Positions 50,060 to 59,487 of a stretch of 64,000 bases of DNA are shown one piece after another. Position numbers and translations under genes: made by a program. Origin of the DNA: Rhizobiales bacterium 64-17 (GTDB lineage: Bacteria > Pseudomonadota > Alphaproteobacteria > Rhizobiales > Xanthobacteraceae); contig MKWA01000010.1 of NCBI GenBank assembly GCA_001899285.1, positions 62,001-126,000 of the forward strand. The letters run 5' to 3'. The notes beneath the pieces were generated by a model, which did not search any database, was not told where the DNA came from, and was given only the letters and a program-made list of their open reading frames with translations. The first letter of the stretch is position 1. Every line of letters begins with the position of its first letter.

Positions 50060-50235
50060 GGTTGTGCCTAGACGTACAAGTGATTGAGACGAAGCCCTGG
50101 ATACTTTACGCGCTCGACCAGCTCGCGCAATGCCTTAACCGGCAACTGCATCGGCGCATAGACCGAAACGAATTGCTTTTACGCCTCGATTGCCTTACAA
50201 TTGCAGTCATTGCGTGACACTCAAGGGCGAAGGCA

Positions 50236-50403
50236 ATGGGCAACAAGTCGGCGTCGCTAACCGTGCGTTTAGAGCCCGCGCTTAAGGCGCGGCTCGAAAA
50301 GTTGGCCGAGGAGGAGCGGCGCAGCGTGTCGGATTATGTGGCGCTCGAATTGGAGCGCGCAGTCGAGGAAGCCGCGAAGCGCAAGAAGCAAACGAAAGCT
50401 TAG
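50236..50403 (+). CDS. Ribbon-helix-helix (CopG/Arc-like) protein, 55 residues
   Basis: 55 residues, ATG 50236 to TAG 50403: SASLTVRLEPALKARLEKLA (the RHH strand and first helix), then SVSDYVALELERAVEEAAKR (second helix) and a Lys-rich tail. This is a typical small RHH DNA-binding protein, such as an antitoxin or an island repressor. No toxin gene can be seen directly beside it on the same strand. Confidence 0.7.
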   Translation: MGNKSASLTVRLEPALKARLEKLAEEERRSVSDYVALELERAVEEAAKRKKQTKA

Positions 50404-50412
50404 GATAGCCGC

Positions 50413-51051
50413 CTAGTCATCCTCAGAATTTGCCAGGGCAATCGTCCTGTCCCTGGTCAATCCCAATTCCTTCTTGATACGGCCAACCGTGCGCTTCACC
50501 GATTTGGGGAGTTTGACGTGCTGGACACCAGCAACGTCAGGAACCACACCTATAGTGATTTCAAAATCCTGTTTCGCAAATTGCTTATTAAGCTCCACAG
50601 TTAATGCCGCCTCTAACTCGGCGGCGGGCACACCTTCTTTTTCTAATTTGTTTTGAAGGCGCTTCAAAAATTCCGTCAGCTTGGGATCACTCACTGCTAC
50701 GTATTTTTCTGTCACCCTCACGGAGCGAAAAGTGTGTAGCAGCTTGTCGATCTCAGCAGGCGAAAACTCCTCGCCGTTCGCCGCCGCGTTGATCGCACCC
50801 TCACGCAGCATCTTCGTCAAAAGACCGCCAGTGCGGCCAGAGCGGATATGCTCCTGAGCGTATCGCTTGGCGTCTTTCTCGCCCATGCGGTTCGCCAGCA
50901 GAGCGTAAGCTTTGTCGAAGTAGCCCTGCGCTTCCGCGATCTTCTCGGCTTGCGCGGCAATGTCGCTCGCACGCTTGCGGGCACCTTTGCGCGCCAGATC
51001 GCGCAAAGCTTCATTGTGATTGATCTTTAGGTCTTTCCTAGGCGACGGCAT
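50413..51051 (-). CDS. Hypothetical protein downstream of integrase
   Basis: 212 residues from ATG 51049-51051, overlapping the integrase stop by 14 bases. The first half is helical and basic (SPRKDLKINHNEALRDLARKG, RASDIAAQAEKIAEAQGYFDKAYALLANRMG); a middle region has paired helices (FSPAEIDKLLHTFRSVRVTEKY) and the end is basic. No recognised family. Its linkage to int2 suggests an accessory to recombination or island maintenance. Confidence 0.6.
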   Translation of the reverse strand: MPSPRKDLKINHNEALRDLARKGARKRASDIAAQAEKIAEAQGYFDKAYALLANRMGEKDAKRYAQEHIRSGRTGGLLTKMLREGAINAAANGEEFSPAEIDKLLHTFRSVRVTEKYVAVSDPKLTEFLKRLQNKLEKEGVPAAELEAALTVELNKQFAKQDFEITIGVVPDVAGVQHVKLPKSVKRTVGRIKKELGLTRDRTIALANSEDD

Positions 51052-52288
51052 GGCTCGCCTCCCGCAACGGGACCACATTGTTAGTCGTGCTCGGAGGCGC
51101 CTGACAGTAATCGGCCCACATGGTCATAAGCCGCGTGCGCTTCTCTAAGCCAGTGCCGCGACGGTACGCCGCCTCGGCCTTGTCAGTGATACCGTGCGCC
51201 AATGCAAACTCGACCGTCTCGCGGTCGAAGCCGGAACGATCTCCCGCCCAATCGCGGAAGGTCGAGCGGAAGCCGTGCGCGGTCACGTCACGCTTCATGC
51301 GGCGCAGAAGCATAAGGAAGGCCATGGTGCTGAGCGGCTTATCGCCCTGGCCGGGAAACACGTAGCCCTCGCGCGTCGGCATCGCCTCCAATATCTCGAC
51401 GGCGCGCGGCGACAACGGGACAACGTGCTCGCGTCCCGCCTTCATGCGCTCAGCCGGAACGATCCACAGCTTGGCGTCCAAGTCGATCTCGGCCCAAGTG
51501 CAGCCGAGCACTTCGCCAGTGCGCGCGGCGGTCAAGATCGCAAACTCCAAAGCGCGAGCCGCCACAGCGGGACGTTCCCGCAGCTCGCCCATGAACACGG
51601 GCAGCTCGACATACGGCATGGCTTCATGATGCTTCACGGCGCCCGTGGGCTTCGCCAGCATGTGTTTAAGGTGGCCTTGCCAGCGCGCGGGATTGAGCCC
51701 TTCGGCGCGATAACCGCCAATGGTGGCGAAGTTCAAGATCGCCTCGATACGGCCTCGCACGCGCGTGGCGGTTTCGTGCTTGTCGTTCCAGATCGGGCGC
51801 AACACTTGCAGCACCTGGGGCGTATCAATCGAGCCCACGGGCAGCTTGCCGATGATCGGGAAGGCGTAAGCTTCCAGGGTCGAAAGCCACTGCGCCCGAT
51901 GCTTGGCATTGCGCCAGCTCTTTTCATGGGTCGCGACATACTCGCGGGCGCACGCCTCGAAACTGATCGCCCTGGCGGCTTCGAGCTGCGCCTGGGTCCG
52001 CTCGGCCTTGCGGGCGGAAATCGGGTCAACGCCGTCGAGGAGAAGCTTGCGGGCGTCCTGGGCTCTCACCCTGGCCTCCGCCAAGCTGACGAGATCGAAA
52101 GGCCCGAGCCCCATCCAGTGGGCTCGACCGTGGAGCTGATACCGCAGCGCCCAGGACGCGGTGGTGGTATCGCTGTCCTTGACCGCCTGCACGCGCAGCA
52201 CGAGCCCGTTGCCGTCCGCATGGACGCCAGGGACCCGCGCGACCTTCCGCAGCGTGGCCGTGTTCAAACGCTCTTTCACGCGAGGCAT
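51038..52288 (-). CDS. int: Tyrosine-type integrase, P4 family (island 2)
   Basis: 416 residues. The DUF4102-type N-terminus (LVLRVQAVKDSDTTTASWALRYQ, LGPFDLVSLAEARVRAQ) and catalytic residues R256 (TAARTGEVLG), H338/R341 (HGFRSTFRDW), H365 (LAHGI) and Y375 (AAYRRGTG) are intact. It resembles int1 over its full length but is clearly diverged. It starts 153 bases from the tRNA-Ser 3' end, as is typical for tRNA-targeting integrases. It probably inserted island 2 at the tRNA. Confidence 0.96.
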   Translation of the reverse strand: MPRVKERLNTATLRKVARVPGVHADGNGLVLRVQAVKDSDTTTASWALRYQLHGRAHWMGLGPFDLVSLAEARVRAQDARKLLLDGVDPISARKAERTQAQLEAARAISFEACAREYVATHEKSWRNAKHRAQWLSTLEAYAFPIIGKLPVGSIDTPQVLQVLRPIWNDKHETATRVRGRIEAILNFATIGGYRAEGLNPARWQGHLKHMLAKPTGAVKHHEAMPYVELPVFMGELRERPAVAARALEFAILTAARTGEVLGCTWAEIDLDAKLWIVPAERMKAGREHVVPLSPRAVEILEAMPTREGYVFPGQGDKPLSTMAFLMLLRRMKRDVTAHGFRSTFRDWAGDRSGFDRETVEFALAHGITDKAEAAYRRGTGLEKRTRLMTMWADYCQAPPSTTNNVVPLREASHAVA

Positions 52289-52441
52289 GGTACGCGCCTC
52301 CTGCTACTGGCTATGCTACAATTGTGGGGCGAAGGCAGGCGAATGTCAACGGTAGCAAGCGGACCGCTTACATCAAAAAGCGCTTATAATTAACGGTTTT
52401 TGGTTAATCGCGAAAACGAGCGAAAGCCTACGGAAGCGTTC

Positions 52442-52456
52442 TGGCGGAGAGGGAGG
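52442..52456. repeat. Attachment-site repeat, right end of island 2 within tRNA-Ser (copy C)
   Basis: TGGCGGAGAGGGAGG is the 3' end of the tRNA gene (CCA end at 52,442). It is identical to 36,213-36,227 over 15 bases and to 22,917-22,930 over 14. This copy keeps the tRNA intact. Confidence 0.88.
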
Positions 52457-52531
52457 GATTCGAACCCCCGATACCCTTGCGAGTATGCCGCATTTCGAGT
52501 GCGGTGCTTTCAACCACTCAGCCACCTCTCC
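52442..52531 (-). tRNA. tRNA-Ser(CGA), target of island integration
   Basis: 90 bases on the minus strand with acceptor stem GGAGAGG/CCTCTCC, encoded CCA, long variable arm (as in class II tRNAs) and anticodon loop CTCGAAA, giving anticodon CGA. The TTCGAAT T-loop is present. The tRNA 3' end is the attachment core that also occurs at 36,213 and 22,917. Confidence 0.95.
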
Positions 52532-52859
52532 ATCAGGGGTCGGCGGGGCGCCAGGCCCCGGAGCGGACGCCGCTATCTAGCCAAGCAGGCCCGCACAGGC
52601 AAGGACAGACACGGGCGGGATCGGCTATAATGCCGGCTTATTGGACCGCGAACCGCGGGCAGTCTTGGGGCAAGGCTGTGGGGCGAGGCTATGAGGCAAG
52701 ACTGTGAGGCAAGACTGCAAAGGCAGAGTTTGAGCGTAAGGCCGCGAAGCAAGACCTGGGACTCATCTCAAGACACCCCTTGGGGCATAGGAAAAGCCTC
52801 GCCGATGATCGTCCCCCATGACCATCCGCCCACGACCATCCGCCTATGACAATCCGCCA
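52532..52859. other. Intergenic region with degenerate short repeats
   Basis: No gene. Imperfect repeats of GGCAAGACTG-type sequence occur at about 52,660-52,760, and an imperfect 14-15-base repeat (ATGACCATCCGCCC-like) at about 52,817-52,863 runs into the start of the kinase gene. This is host DNA beyond the island. Confidence 0.5.
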
Positions 52860-54404
52860 ATGACCCTCATGGAACGGACATTTCCCTGGCGCCAGCTTCT
52901 AGGCGTCACACTGATGGTCGGTGTGGTGGCGCTCGCCAGTTATATCCTGGTGGCGCAAACCGGACTGAGCCGCGGCACAGTCCTGTTCGTGGTGCCGGTG
53001 CTGGTCGCGGCAGCGCGCTGGGGCGTGCTGCCCGCCGTCGTTGCCGCGGCGCTCGGAACCGCCGCCTCGGCCTTCTTCTTCTATCCACCGCTCTACACCT
53101 TCTGGGTCAGCGATCCGCAGGAGGTCATCAATCTCGGCCTGTTCCTGATCGTCGCCGTGGTCACCGGCCATCTAGCGACCCAGTTGCGCACCCAGGCAGA
53201 ACTCGCCCGGCAGCGCGAGATCGAGATGCGCGACCTCTATGCCTTCTCACGCCGTCTCGCCGCCGCCTTCGCCGTGTCCGACATTCACGCCGCGATCGAG
53301 GATCACCTCGCCAATGTGATGCAGCACAGGGTCGTCCTGTTTCCGGCGGCGCGCGACGAGATCGAGGGCGGCACCGCCCGACGCAATCCCGATGCGGTGC
53401 CGCTGCCGGTACGCCATGTGGTCGGCAATCTCAGCGCCGGCGGCGCGCCGCCGGCCGAAGGCGTCAGCGTCGCGGACGACAGCGGCAATTTCTGGCTGGT
53501 GCGCGCGATCTCGCCGAAGACCGCGGCATTCGGCATGATCGCCGTCGATCTCGGCAAGGCATCGCAGCGCGAGCTGGAAGAGCATCGCGCGCACATCAAT
53601 CATGTGCTGGCCGACGCCGATGCGACGCTAGAGCGGCTCGGCGTCGGCAACGCCATCAACGAGGCGCGGATGCGCTCGCAGACCGACCAGTTCCGCGAGG
53701 CGCTGATCGGCTCGGTGTCGCACGAATTGCGCACGCCGCTCGCCTCGATCCTTGGCGCCGCGACGGTGTTGTCGGCCGCGCCCGCGGTGGCCGGCGATGG
53801 CAAATTATCGGCGCTCGCCAACGACGTGCGCGACGAGGCGGAACGGCTCAACCACGACATTCAGAATTTGCTCGACGCGACGCGCATCAGCAGCAACGGC
53901 GTCAAGCCGCGCAACGAATGGACGGACCCCGCCGACATCATCAATTCCGCGGTGGAGCGCTGCCGGCGCCGCATTGGCTCCCGGCAGTTGACCCTCGATG
54001 TGCCGCACGATCTGCCGCTGGTTCTGGTGGATTCCGCGTTGGTAACCCAGGCGCTGGTGCAGGTGTTCGACAACGCCGCCAAATATTCGCCGCCGCAATC
54101 CCGCATCGCATTCTCGGCACGCGCGCAGCACGGCGAGTTGATGTTCGCGGTGCAGGACGAAGGCATCGGCCTCACCGAGCAGGAAAAGATCCGGTTGTGG
54201 GATCGCTTCTTCCGCGGCGAGCGCCATCTCAACGTCACCAGCGGTTCGGGCCTCGGCCTGTGGATCGCGCACGCTTTCGTCGCCGCCAACGGCGGACGGA
54301 TTTTCGCTGAGAGCCCCGGCGTCGGCCGCGGCACGACTGTTTCGATCGAACTGCCGGTCACCCAGGCCGCAGTTGCGCAATACGAAGGTGACACCGATGA
54401 ATAA
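52860..54404 (+). CDS. Sensor histidine kinase, KdpD-like C-terminal module
   Basis: 514 residues from ATG 52860 (MTLMERTFPW); an in-frame ATG at 52818 would add 14 residues encoded by repeats. Three to four membrane helices (about 10-105, with LFVVPVLVAAARWGVLP and ASAFFFYPPLYTFWVSDPQ, the DUF4118/KdpD membrane signature) are followed by a GAF-like region, then HisKA with VSHELRTPLASILGA (His phosphosite) and HATPase_c with DNAAKYSPP, DEGIGL and GSGLGLWI. It lacks the N-terminal KdpD and USP domains, and no kdpFABC genes are near, so the signal may not be potassium. Its stop overlaps the regulator gene start by 8 bases. Confidence 0.93.
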   Translation: MTLMERTFPWRQLLGVTLMVGVVALASYILVAQTGLSRGTVLFVVPVLVAAARWGVLPAVVAAALGTAASAFFFYPPLYTFWVSDPQEVINLGLFLIVAVVTGHLATQLRTQAELARQREIEMRDLYAFSRRLAAAFAVSDIHAAIEDHLANVMQHRVVLFPAARDEIEGGTARRNPDAVPLPVRHVVGNLSAGGAPPAEGVSVADDSGNFWLVRAISPKTAAFGMIAVDLGKASQRELEEHRAHINHVLADADATLERLGVGNAINEARMRSQTDQFREALIGSVSHELRTPLASILGAATVLSAAPAVAGDGKLSALANDVRDEAERLNHDIQNLLDATRISSNGVKPRNEWTDPADIINSAVERCRRRIGSRQLTLDVPHDLPLVLVDSALVTQALVQVFDNAAKYSPPQSRIAFSARAQHGELMFAVQDEGIGLTEQEKIRLWDRFFRGERHLNVTSGSGLGLWIAHAFVAANGGRIFAESPGVGRGTTVSIELPVTQAAVAQYEGDTDE

Positions 54405-55182
54405 GACCGCCCCTGTCGTGCTGGTCATCGACGACGAAGTGCAGATCCGCCGCTTTCTGCGCACCGGCTTCGAGCTCAACGGCTTCGTCGTGTACGAGGC
54501 CGGTACTGGCAACGAAGCGATCCGCATGCTGACGCAACGGCCGGTCGATCTGGTGATCGTCGATCTCGGTTTACCCGACACCGACGGCGCCGACGTGGTG
54601 GAGAGCATTCGTGCCTGGTCCACCGTGCCGGTGATCGTGCTGTCGGTGCGCTCCAGCGAAACCGAGAAGGTGCATCTGCTCGAACTCGGCGCCGACGATT
54701 ACGTGGTCAAGCCGTTCGGCATGGCGGAGTTGCTGGCGCGCGTGCGCGTCGCGTTGCGCCGGCAGAGCCGCGCGCAGAGCGGCGAGCCGATCGTGCGGAT
54801 CGGTCCCCTGAGCATCGACCTCGCCGCACGCGCGGTGTCGCTCCACGACAAGCGCCTGACGCTAACGCCGAAGGAATACCGGTTGCTGCAGGTGCTGGCG
54901 CAGCACGCCGGCAACGTCGTCACCCACCAGCATCTCCTGAAAGATGTGTGGGGCTCGATCCACGTCCACGACACGCATTATCTGCGCATCTTCGTGCGCA
55001 AGCTGCGCCAGAAGATCGAAGCGGACCCGAACAGCCCGAAGATCCTGGTGACGGAACTGGGCGTCGGTTACCGCCTCGCCCAGTCGCTCGACGCCGACCT
55101 GCCAGCCTGGCCCGAAACGGGCGCGCCGGGCGACGCCGCCGCGGACAAGGCCGACACCAGAACGGAAGCCAAAACCGAGTAA
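54397..55182 (+). CDS. Response regulator, OmpR/KdpE family
   Basis: 261 residues from ATG 54397. The receiver domain (VVLVIDDEVQIRRFLRTG, phosphoacceptor Asp in DLVIVDLGLPDTDG, YVVKPF switch Lys) is followed by an OmpR-type winged helix (LTPKEYRLLQVLAQHAGNVVTHQHLL, HYLRIFVRKLRQKIE). The closest pattern is KdpE. The tail after about residue 230 is Ala/Asp-rich. It forms an operon with the kinase. A hairpin (55,295-55,312) follows about 110 bases later. Confidence 0.94.
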   Translation: MNKTAPVVLVIDDEVQIRRFLRTGFELNGFVVYEAGTGNEAIRMLTQRPVDLVIVDLGLPDTDGADVVESIRAWSTVPVIVLSVRSSETEKVHLLELGADDYVVKPFGMAELLARVRVALRRQSRAQSGEPIVRIGPLSIDLAARAVSLHDKRLTLTPKEYRLLQVLAQHAGNVVTHQHLLKDVWGSIHVHDTHYLRIFVRKLRQKIEADPNSPKILVTELGVGYRLAQSLDADLPAWPETGAPGDAAADKADTRTEAKTE

Positions 55183-55441
55183 TCGGGCCCGGCCCTTGCC
55201 GGAAACAGCCCTCCTTGGAACTCCTTTGGAACCCGCCGCAAGGGGCCGGTTTTCTTGACTCATCGGCCTGATCAGCCCATAAGCATGCCGCGCGGCGGGC
55301 CTCACGGCCCGCTGATGCTGTTTGGGTCAGGCTGATCGCCCCTGTGGCACCAGCTAACCCATTGAAAAACATAACTTTCGACTGAAAGAAGCCGGTCCGG
55401 GATGGTCCCGAGCGCCGGGGTTGAACACGAAAGAAAGAACG
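55183..55441. other. Intergenic leader before rplU
   Basis: Contains the hairpin GCGGGCC/GGCCCGC (55,295-55,312, four-base loop), which may end the two-component operon, then an A-rich tract before the rplU start. A second GC-rich hairpin (about 55,390-55,415) could be part of the ribosomal leader, but I cannot show that L21 regulates it. Confidence 0.45.
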
Positions 55442-55828
55442 ATGTTCGCAGTCATCAAGACCGGCGGTAAGCAATATCGCGTTGCCGCCGAAGACGTGAT
55501 CCGGGTCGACCGGGTCGAGGGCGAGCCGGGTTCGGTCGTCCAGTTCGGCGAAGTCCTGGCCGTGGGCGGGGACAAGCCGCAGGTCGGCGCTCCGCTGGTG
55601 TCGGGCGCCACTGTCGCGGGCGAGCTCATCGAGCACAGCCGCGGCGACAAGGTGATCGCTTTCAAGAAGCGGCGCCGCAAGAATTCCCGCCGCAAGCGGG
55701 GCTATCGGCACGAGTTTTCGGTGATCCGCATCACCGAGATTCTGACCGAGGGCAAGAAGCCGTCGGACAAGGCGCCGCCCCGCCCGAAGCGGGAAAAGAA
55801 GGTCGCCGCCGCTGCCGACAACAAGTAA
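55442..55828 (+). CDS. rplU: 50S ribosomal protein L21
   Basis: 128 residues from ATG 55442. FAVIKTGGKQYRVAAEDVIRV is the L21 N-terminus, and KVIAFKKRRRKNSRRKRGYRHEFSVIRITEI the RNA-binding end, followed by a Lys/Ala-rich extension found in alphaproteobacteria. It begins the rplU-rpmA operon, 52 bases before rpmA. Essential; assembles early in the 50S subunit. Confidence 0.98.
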   Translation: MFAVIKTGGKQYRVAAEDVIRVDRVEGEPGSVVQFGEVLAVGGDKPQVGAPLVSGATVAGELIEHSRGDKVIAFKKRRRKNSRRKRGYRHEFSVIRITEILTEGKKPSDKAPPRPKREKKVAAAADNK

Positions 55829-55880
55829 GTGATTCCGTCACGGAATCGGTGTAGATAGAGACAGAATTCGAGAGGCCATC

Positions 55881-56153
55881 ATGGCACACAAAAAAGCAGG
55901 CGGATCTTCGCGCAACGGCCGTGACTCGGCCGGCAAGCGCCTCGGCCTCAAGGCCTCCGGCGACCAGCAGGTCATCGCCGGCAACATTATCGTGCGTCAG
56001 CGCGGCACCCAGTGGCATCCGGGCCGCAATGTCGGCATGGGCCGTGACCACACGCTGTTCGCTCTCACCAACGGAAAAGTCCAGTTCGCCACGAAAAGCA
56101 AAGGCCGCTGTTACGTGTCCGTCGTACCGACGATGGAAGCTGCGGCCGAATAG
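55881..56153 (+). CDS. rpmA: 50S ribosomal protein L27
   Basis: 90 residues with the canonical start [21 protein letters not shown] and [23 protein letters not shown]27 reaches the peptidyl transferase centre. The gene follows rplU and ends about 60 bases before a strong terminator, so the ribosomal operon stops there. Confidence 0.98.
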   Translation: MAHKKAGGSSRNGRDSAGKRLGLKASGDQQVIAGNIIVRQRGTQWHPGRNVGMGRDHTLFALTNGKVQFATKSKGRCYVSVVPTMEAAAE

Positions 56154-56216
56154 ACGGTGGATCAAATCGAGGTCCGCCGGTGTTTCGTCAAACCCGGTGG
56201 CCCTCAAAGGGCTCGA

Positions 56217-56257
56217 AGAGGGGGAGACGGGACACCGTCTCCCCCTCTCTCTTTTTG
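56217..56257 (+). terminator. Rho-independent terminator after rpmA
   Basis: A perfect 12-base stem AGAGGGGGAGAC / GTCTCCCCCTCT (56,217-56,228 and 56,237-56,248) with an 8-base loop is followed by CTCTTTTT. It lies between rpmA and the acetyltransferase gene. Confidence 0.9.
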
Positions 56258-56274
56258 CAACGGAGCCCTGTGCC

Positions 56275-56877
56275 ATGACCCTGCTCGAAAGACCGCTCTC
56301 GGAGAGCTACCGGGAAACCAGCCCTATCGTCCTTGAGACCAAGCGGCTGACCCTGCGCGCGCCGCGCCTCAAGGACGCAAAAACGGTCGCCATGCTCGCG
56401 AATGATCGCCGCATCGCCGAGAACACCGCGCGCATCCCACATCCCTACAAACTGTCGGACGCCGAGGGATTTCTGGCGCGTGCCAACACCGCCGGCGGCG
56501 AAACCGCATTCCTCATCACGCTGCGCGACGGCACCGTGATCGGTTCGTGCGGATTGATGGCGCTCGAAGGACAGCCGCCCGAACTCGGCTACTGGCTCGG
56601 CGTCGATCACTGGGGCAAGGGCTACGCCACCGAAGCCGTGCACGCGGTGATCGATCACGCCTTCACCGATCTCGATTGCGACGCGCTGCAGGCCGGCGCG
56701 CGCGTGACCAATCCGGGTTCGCGCCGCGTGCTGGAGAAGTGCGGTTTCCAGTGGACCGGCGTCGGCCTCTACCGCATCCGCGCGCTCGCGAGTTCCGCGC
56801 CGATCGATCGGTTCCGGCTCGATCGCGGCATCTGGCATTCGCTCAAGACCTGGGGCCGCGCGCGCAAACTGAGCTGA
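56275..56877 (+). CDS. GNAT N-acetyltransferase, RimJ/RimL type
   Basis: 200 residues from ATG 56275. VLETKRLTLRAPRLKDAKTVA begins the fold; FLITLRDGTVIGSCGLM and LGYWLGVDHWGKGYATEAVHAVIDHAF include the acetyl-CoA binding motif (HWGKGYATEA, the R/Q-x-x-G-x-G/A equivalent), and NPGSRRVLEKCGFQWTG is the closing motif. In rhizobia this gene commonly lies between rpmA and obgE. The substrate is unknown; protein N-terminal or small-molecule acetylation is possible. Confidence 0.93.
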   Translation: MTLLERPLSESYRETSPIVLETKRLTLRAPRLKDAKTVAMLANDRRIAENTARIPHPYKLSDAEGFLARANTAGGETAFLITLRDGTVIGSCGLMALEGQPPELGYWLGVDHWGKGYATEAVHAVIDHAFTDLDCDALQAGARVTNPGSRRVLEKCGFQWTGVGLYRIRALASSAPIDRFRLDRGIWHSLKTWGRARKLS

Positions 56878-57421
56878 TCGCGCGACGAAAATTGAAAGGA
56901 TGCAGGCGGCATGCGCGAGCGTGCCGCCTGTTTTGTTGCTGTCGGTTGCGCACGGATTTTTGCTGAATCCGCGCGGCGCTTTGCGACAGAATCGGTGTCG
57001 TATTTTTCGCGCGATGTCGCAGGTGCAGCGTGTTGACACGCTCGCGCATCGGGCGCAGGATTTTCGTGTCACGTGAGACGGCACCGCTGAACGTCATGTG
57101 CGTTCGAAGAACCCCTGAGTGCGGCGTGTGCGTTTCACCAGCGAGGCTCTCACGCGGAGGAGTGCATGCCACCGGCGCAGCAAGGCCGCGATGATCGCTC
57201 CGGCACCGTTCGGACCAGAGCGTAGCGGCCAACCCCACGAACAACGCGCCGCGAGCGGGTCCAGTTGAATCTGGATGATGGGCTGCATCAGTCAGGCAAA
57301 GCCCAACCTCACCCGCTCCCGGCAGCGTTTCCTTTTACGCGCAATCTTTGTGAGTCTTTGGACGCCGAAATTTTTTGAGACGGCGCGCTCTTTCTTTTCT
57401 CAAACCGATATCGGTCACGCC
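56878..57421. other. Intergenic region, GNAT to EamA
   Basis: 544 bases without a gene I can support. Short frames on both strands lack start signals. No recognisable RNA or repeat; the region is flanked by the convergent 3' ends of the GNAT (plus) and EamA (minus) genes. Confidence 0.6.
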
Positions 57422-58318
57422 TCAATCCGCCGCCGGCGGAAACGGCGGATGAGCGAGCCTGCGCTCGCGCATGAAGATATAGATGCCGGCGGCGATGATC
57501 ACCGCGCAGCCGATCAGCATCGCCGTCTGCGGCACGTCGCCGAAGAACCAGAAGCCCAGCAGGATCGCCCAGACGATCGTCGTGTACTGATACGGCACCA
57601 CCACCGACGGCGGCGCGACGATCAGCGAGCGGTTGATGCACATATGCGCACCCATGGCGACAATCCCGAGCAGCAGCAATAAGCCAAGATCGGCCGTGCT
57701 CATCGGCGTCCAGGTGAACGGCGCCACCACCGCGCCGAACGCCACAGCGCCGAGCATCTGCCATGAGACCAGCACCACGTCGCTGGTGCCGCGCACCAGC
57801 CGCGTGCAGATCATCAGCAACGAAAACGAGAAACTGCCGACCAGCGCCACCAGTGCCGGCACGCTCAGGCTGTCCGCCGACGGCTGCAGCGCGATGATGA
57901 CGCCGCCAAAGCCGACGATCACCGCCGACCAGCGCCGCCAGCCGACCGGCTCGCGCAACAGCGTCGCCGCCATCGCGGTGACGTAGATCGGGCCGGCAAG
58001 GTAGTAGGTCATCACGTCGGCGAGCGGCAGCGACGTCAGCGCCCAGTAGAATAGCGCCACCTCACCGGTGGCAAATACCGCGCGCAGAAGCTGGATGCCC
58101 GGCCGCGGCGCCCGGATGAAGGCCCCCGCCCCCTCGCGGACCGCGAACGGCGCCAGCACGGCCAGCGCCGCCAGGCTGCGGATCAGCAGCACCTGGCCGA
58201 CCGAATAGGTCGCCACCAGCCACTTGCCGAGCGCATCGTTGAGCGCGAACAAGAAAATCCCCACCAGCATCAGGGCAATGCCGGCGGCGGTGGAGGAGGC
58301 AGGCTGTTGTGAAGTCAT
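57422..58318 (-). CDS. DMT-superfamily transporter, EamA type
   Basis: 298 residues with ten hydrophobic helices in two homologous EamA halves (ALMLVGIFLFALNDALGKWLV opens the first; VALVGSFSFSLLMICTRLV the second). LPLADVMTYYLAGPIYVTAMAATLLREP is the typical loop and helix of the family. The ATG at 58,316-58,318 is divergent from obgE by about 40 bases. Likely an inner-membrane exporter of amino acids or other metabolites; substrate unknown. Confidence 0.92.
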   Translation of the reverse strand: MTSQQPASSTAAGIALMLVGIFLFALNDALGKWLVATYSVGQVLLIRSLAALAVLAPFAVREGAGAFIRAPRPGIQLLRAVFATGEVALFYWALTSLPLADVMTYYLAGPIYVTAMAATLLREPVGWRRWSAVIVGFGGVIIALQPSADSLSVPALVALVGSFSFSLLMICTRLVRGTSDVVLVSWQMLGAVAFGAVVAPFTWTPMSTADLGLLLLLGIVAMGAHMCINRSLIVAPPSVVVPYQYTTIVWAILLGFWFFGDVPQTAMLIGCAVIIAAGIYIFMRERRLAHPPFPPAAD

Positions 58319-58326
58319 CGCGTTGA

Positions 58327-59370
<1,044 letters not shown>

Positions 59371-59487
59371 GGATCGCTTCAGCGACTCCCACCCCGCTTC
59401 ATCCTGAGGTGGCTTCGCCAAACACCACCCCGCGTGCTAGGAGGAACCCGCGCATCCCGACCGGTTCTCCTTCGCAAACCGCCACCT

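Noticed and set aside
51194-52393. Plus-strand frame of 399 codons opposite the island 2 integrase
   Set aside because: Reverse strand of an intact integrase; extends past its start without family resemblance.
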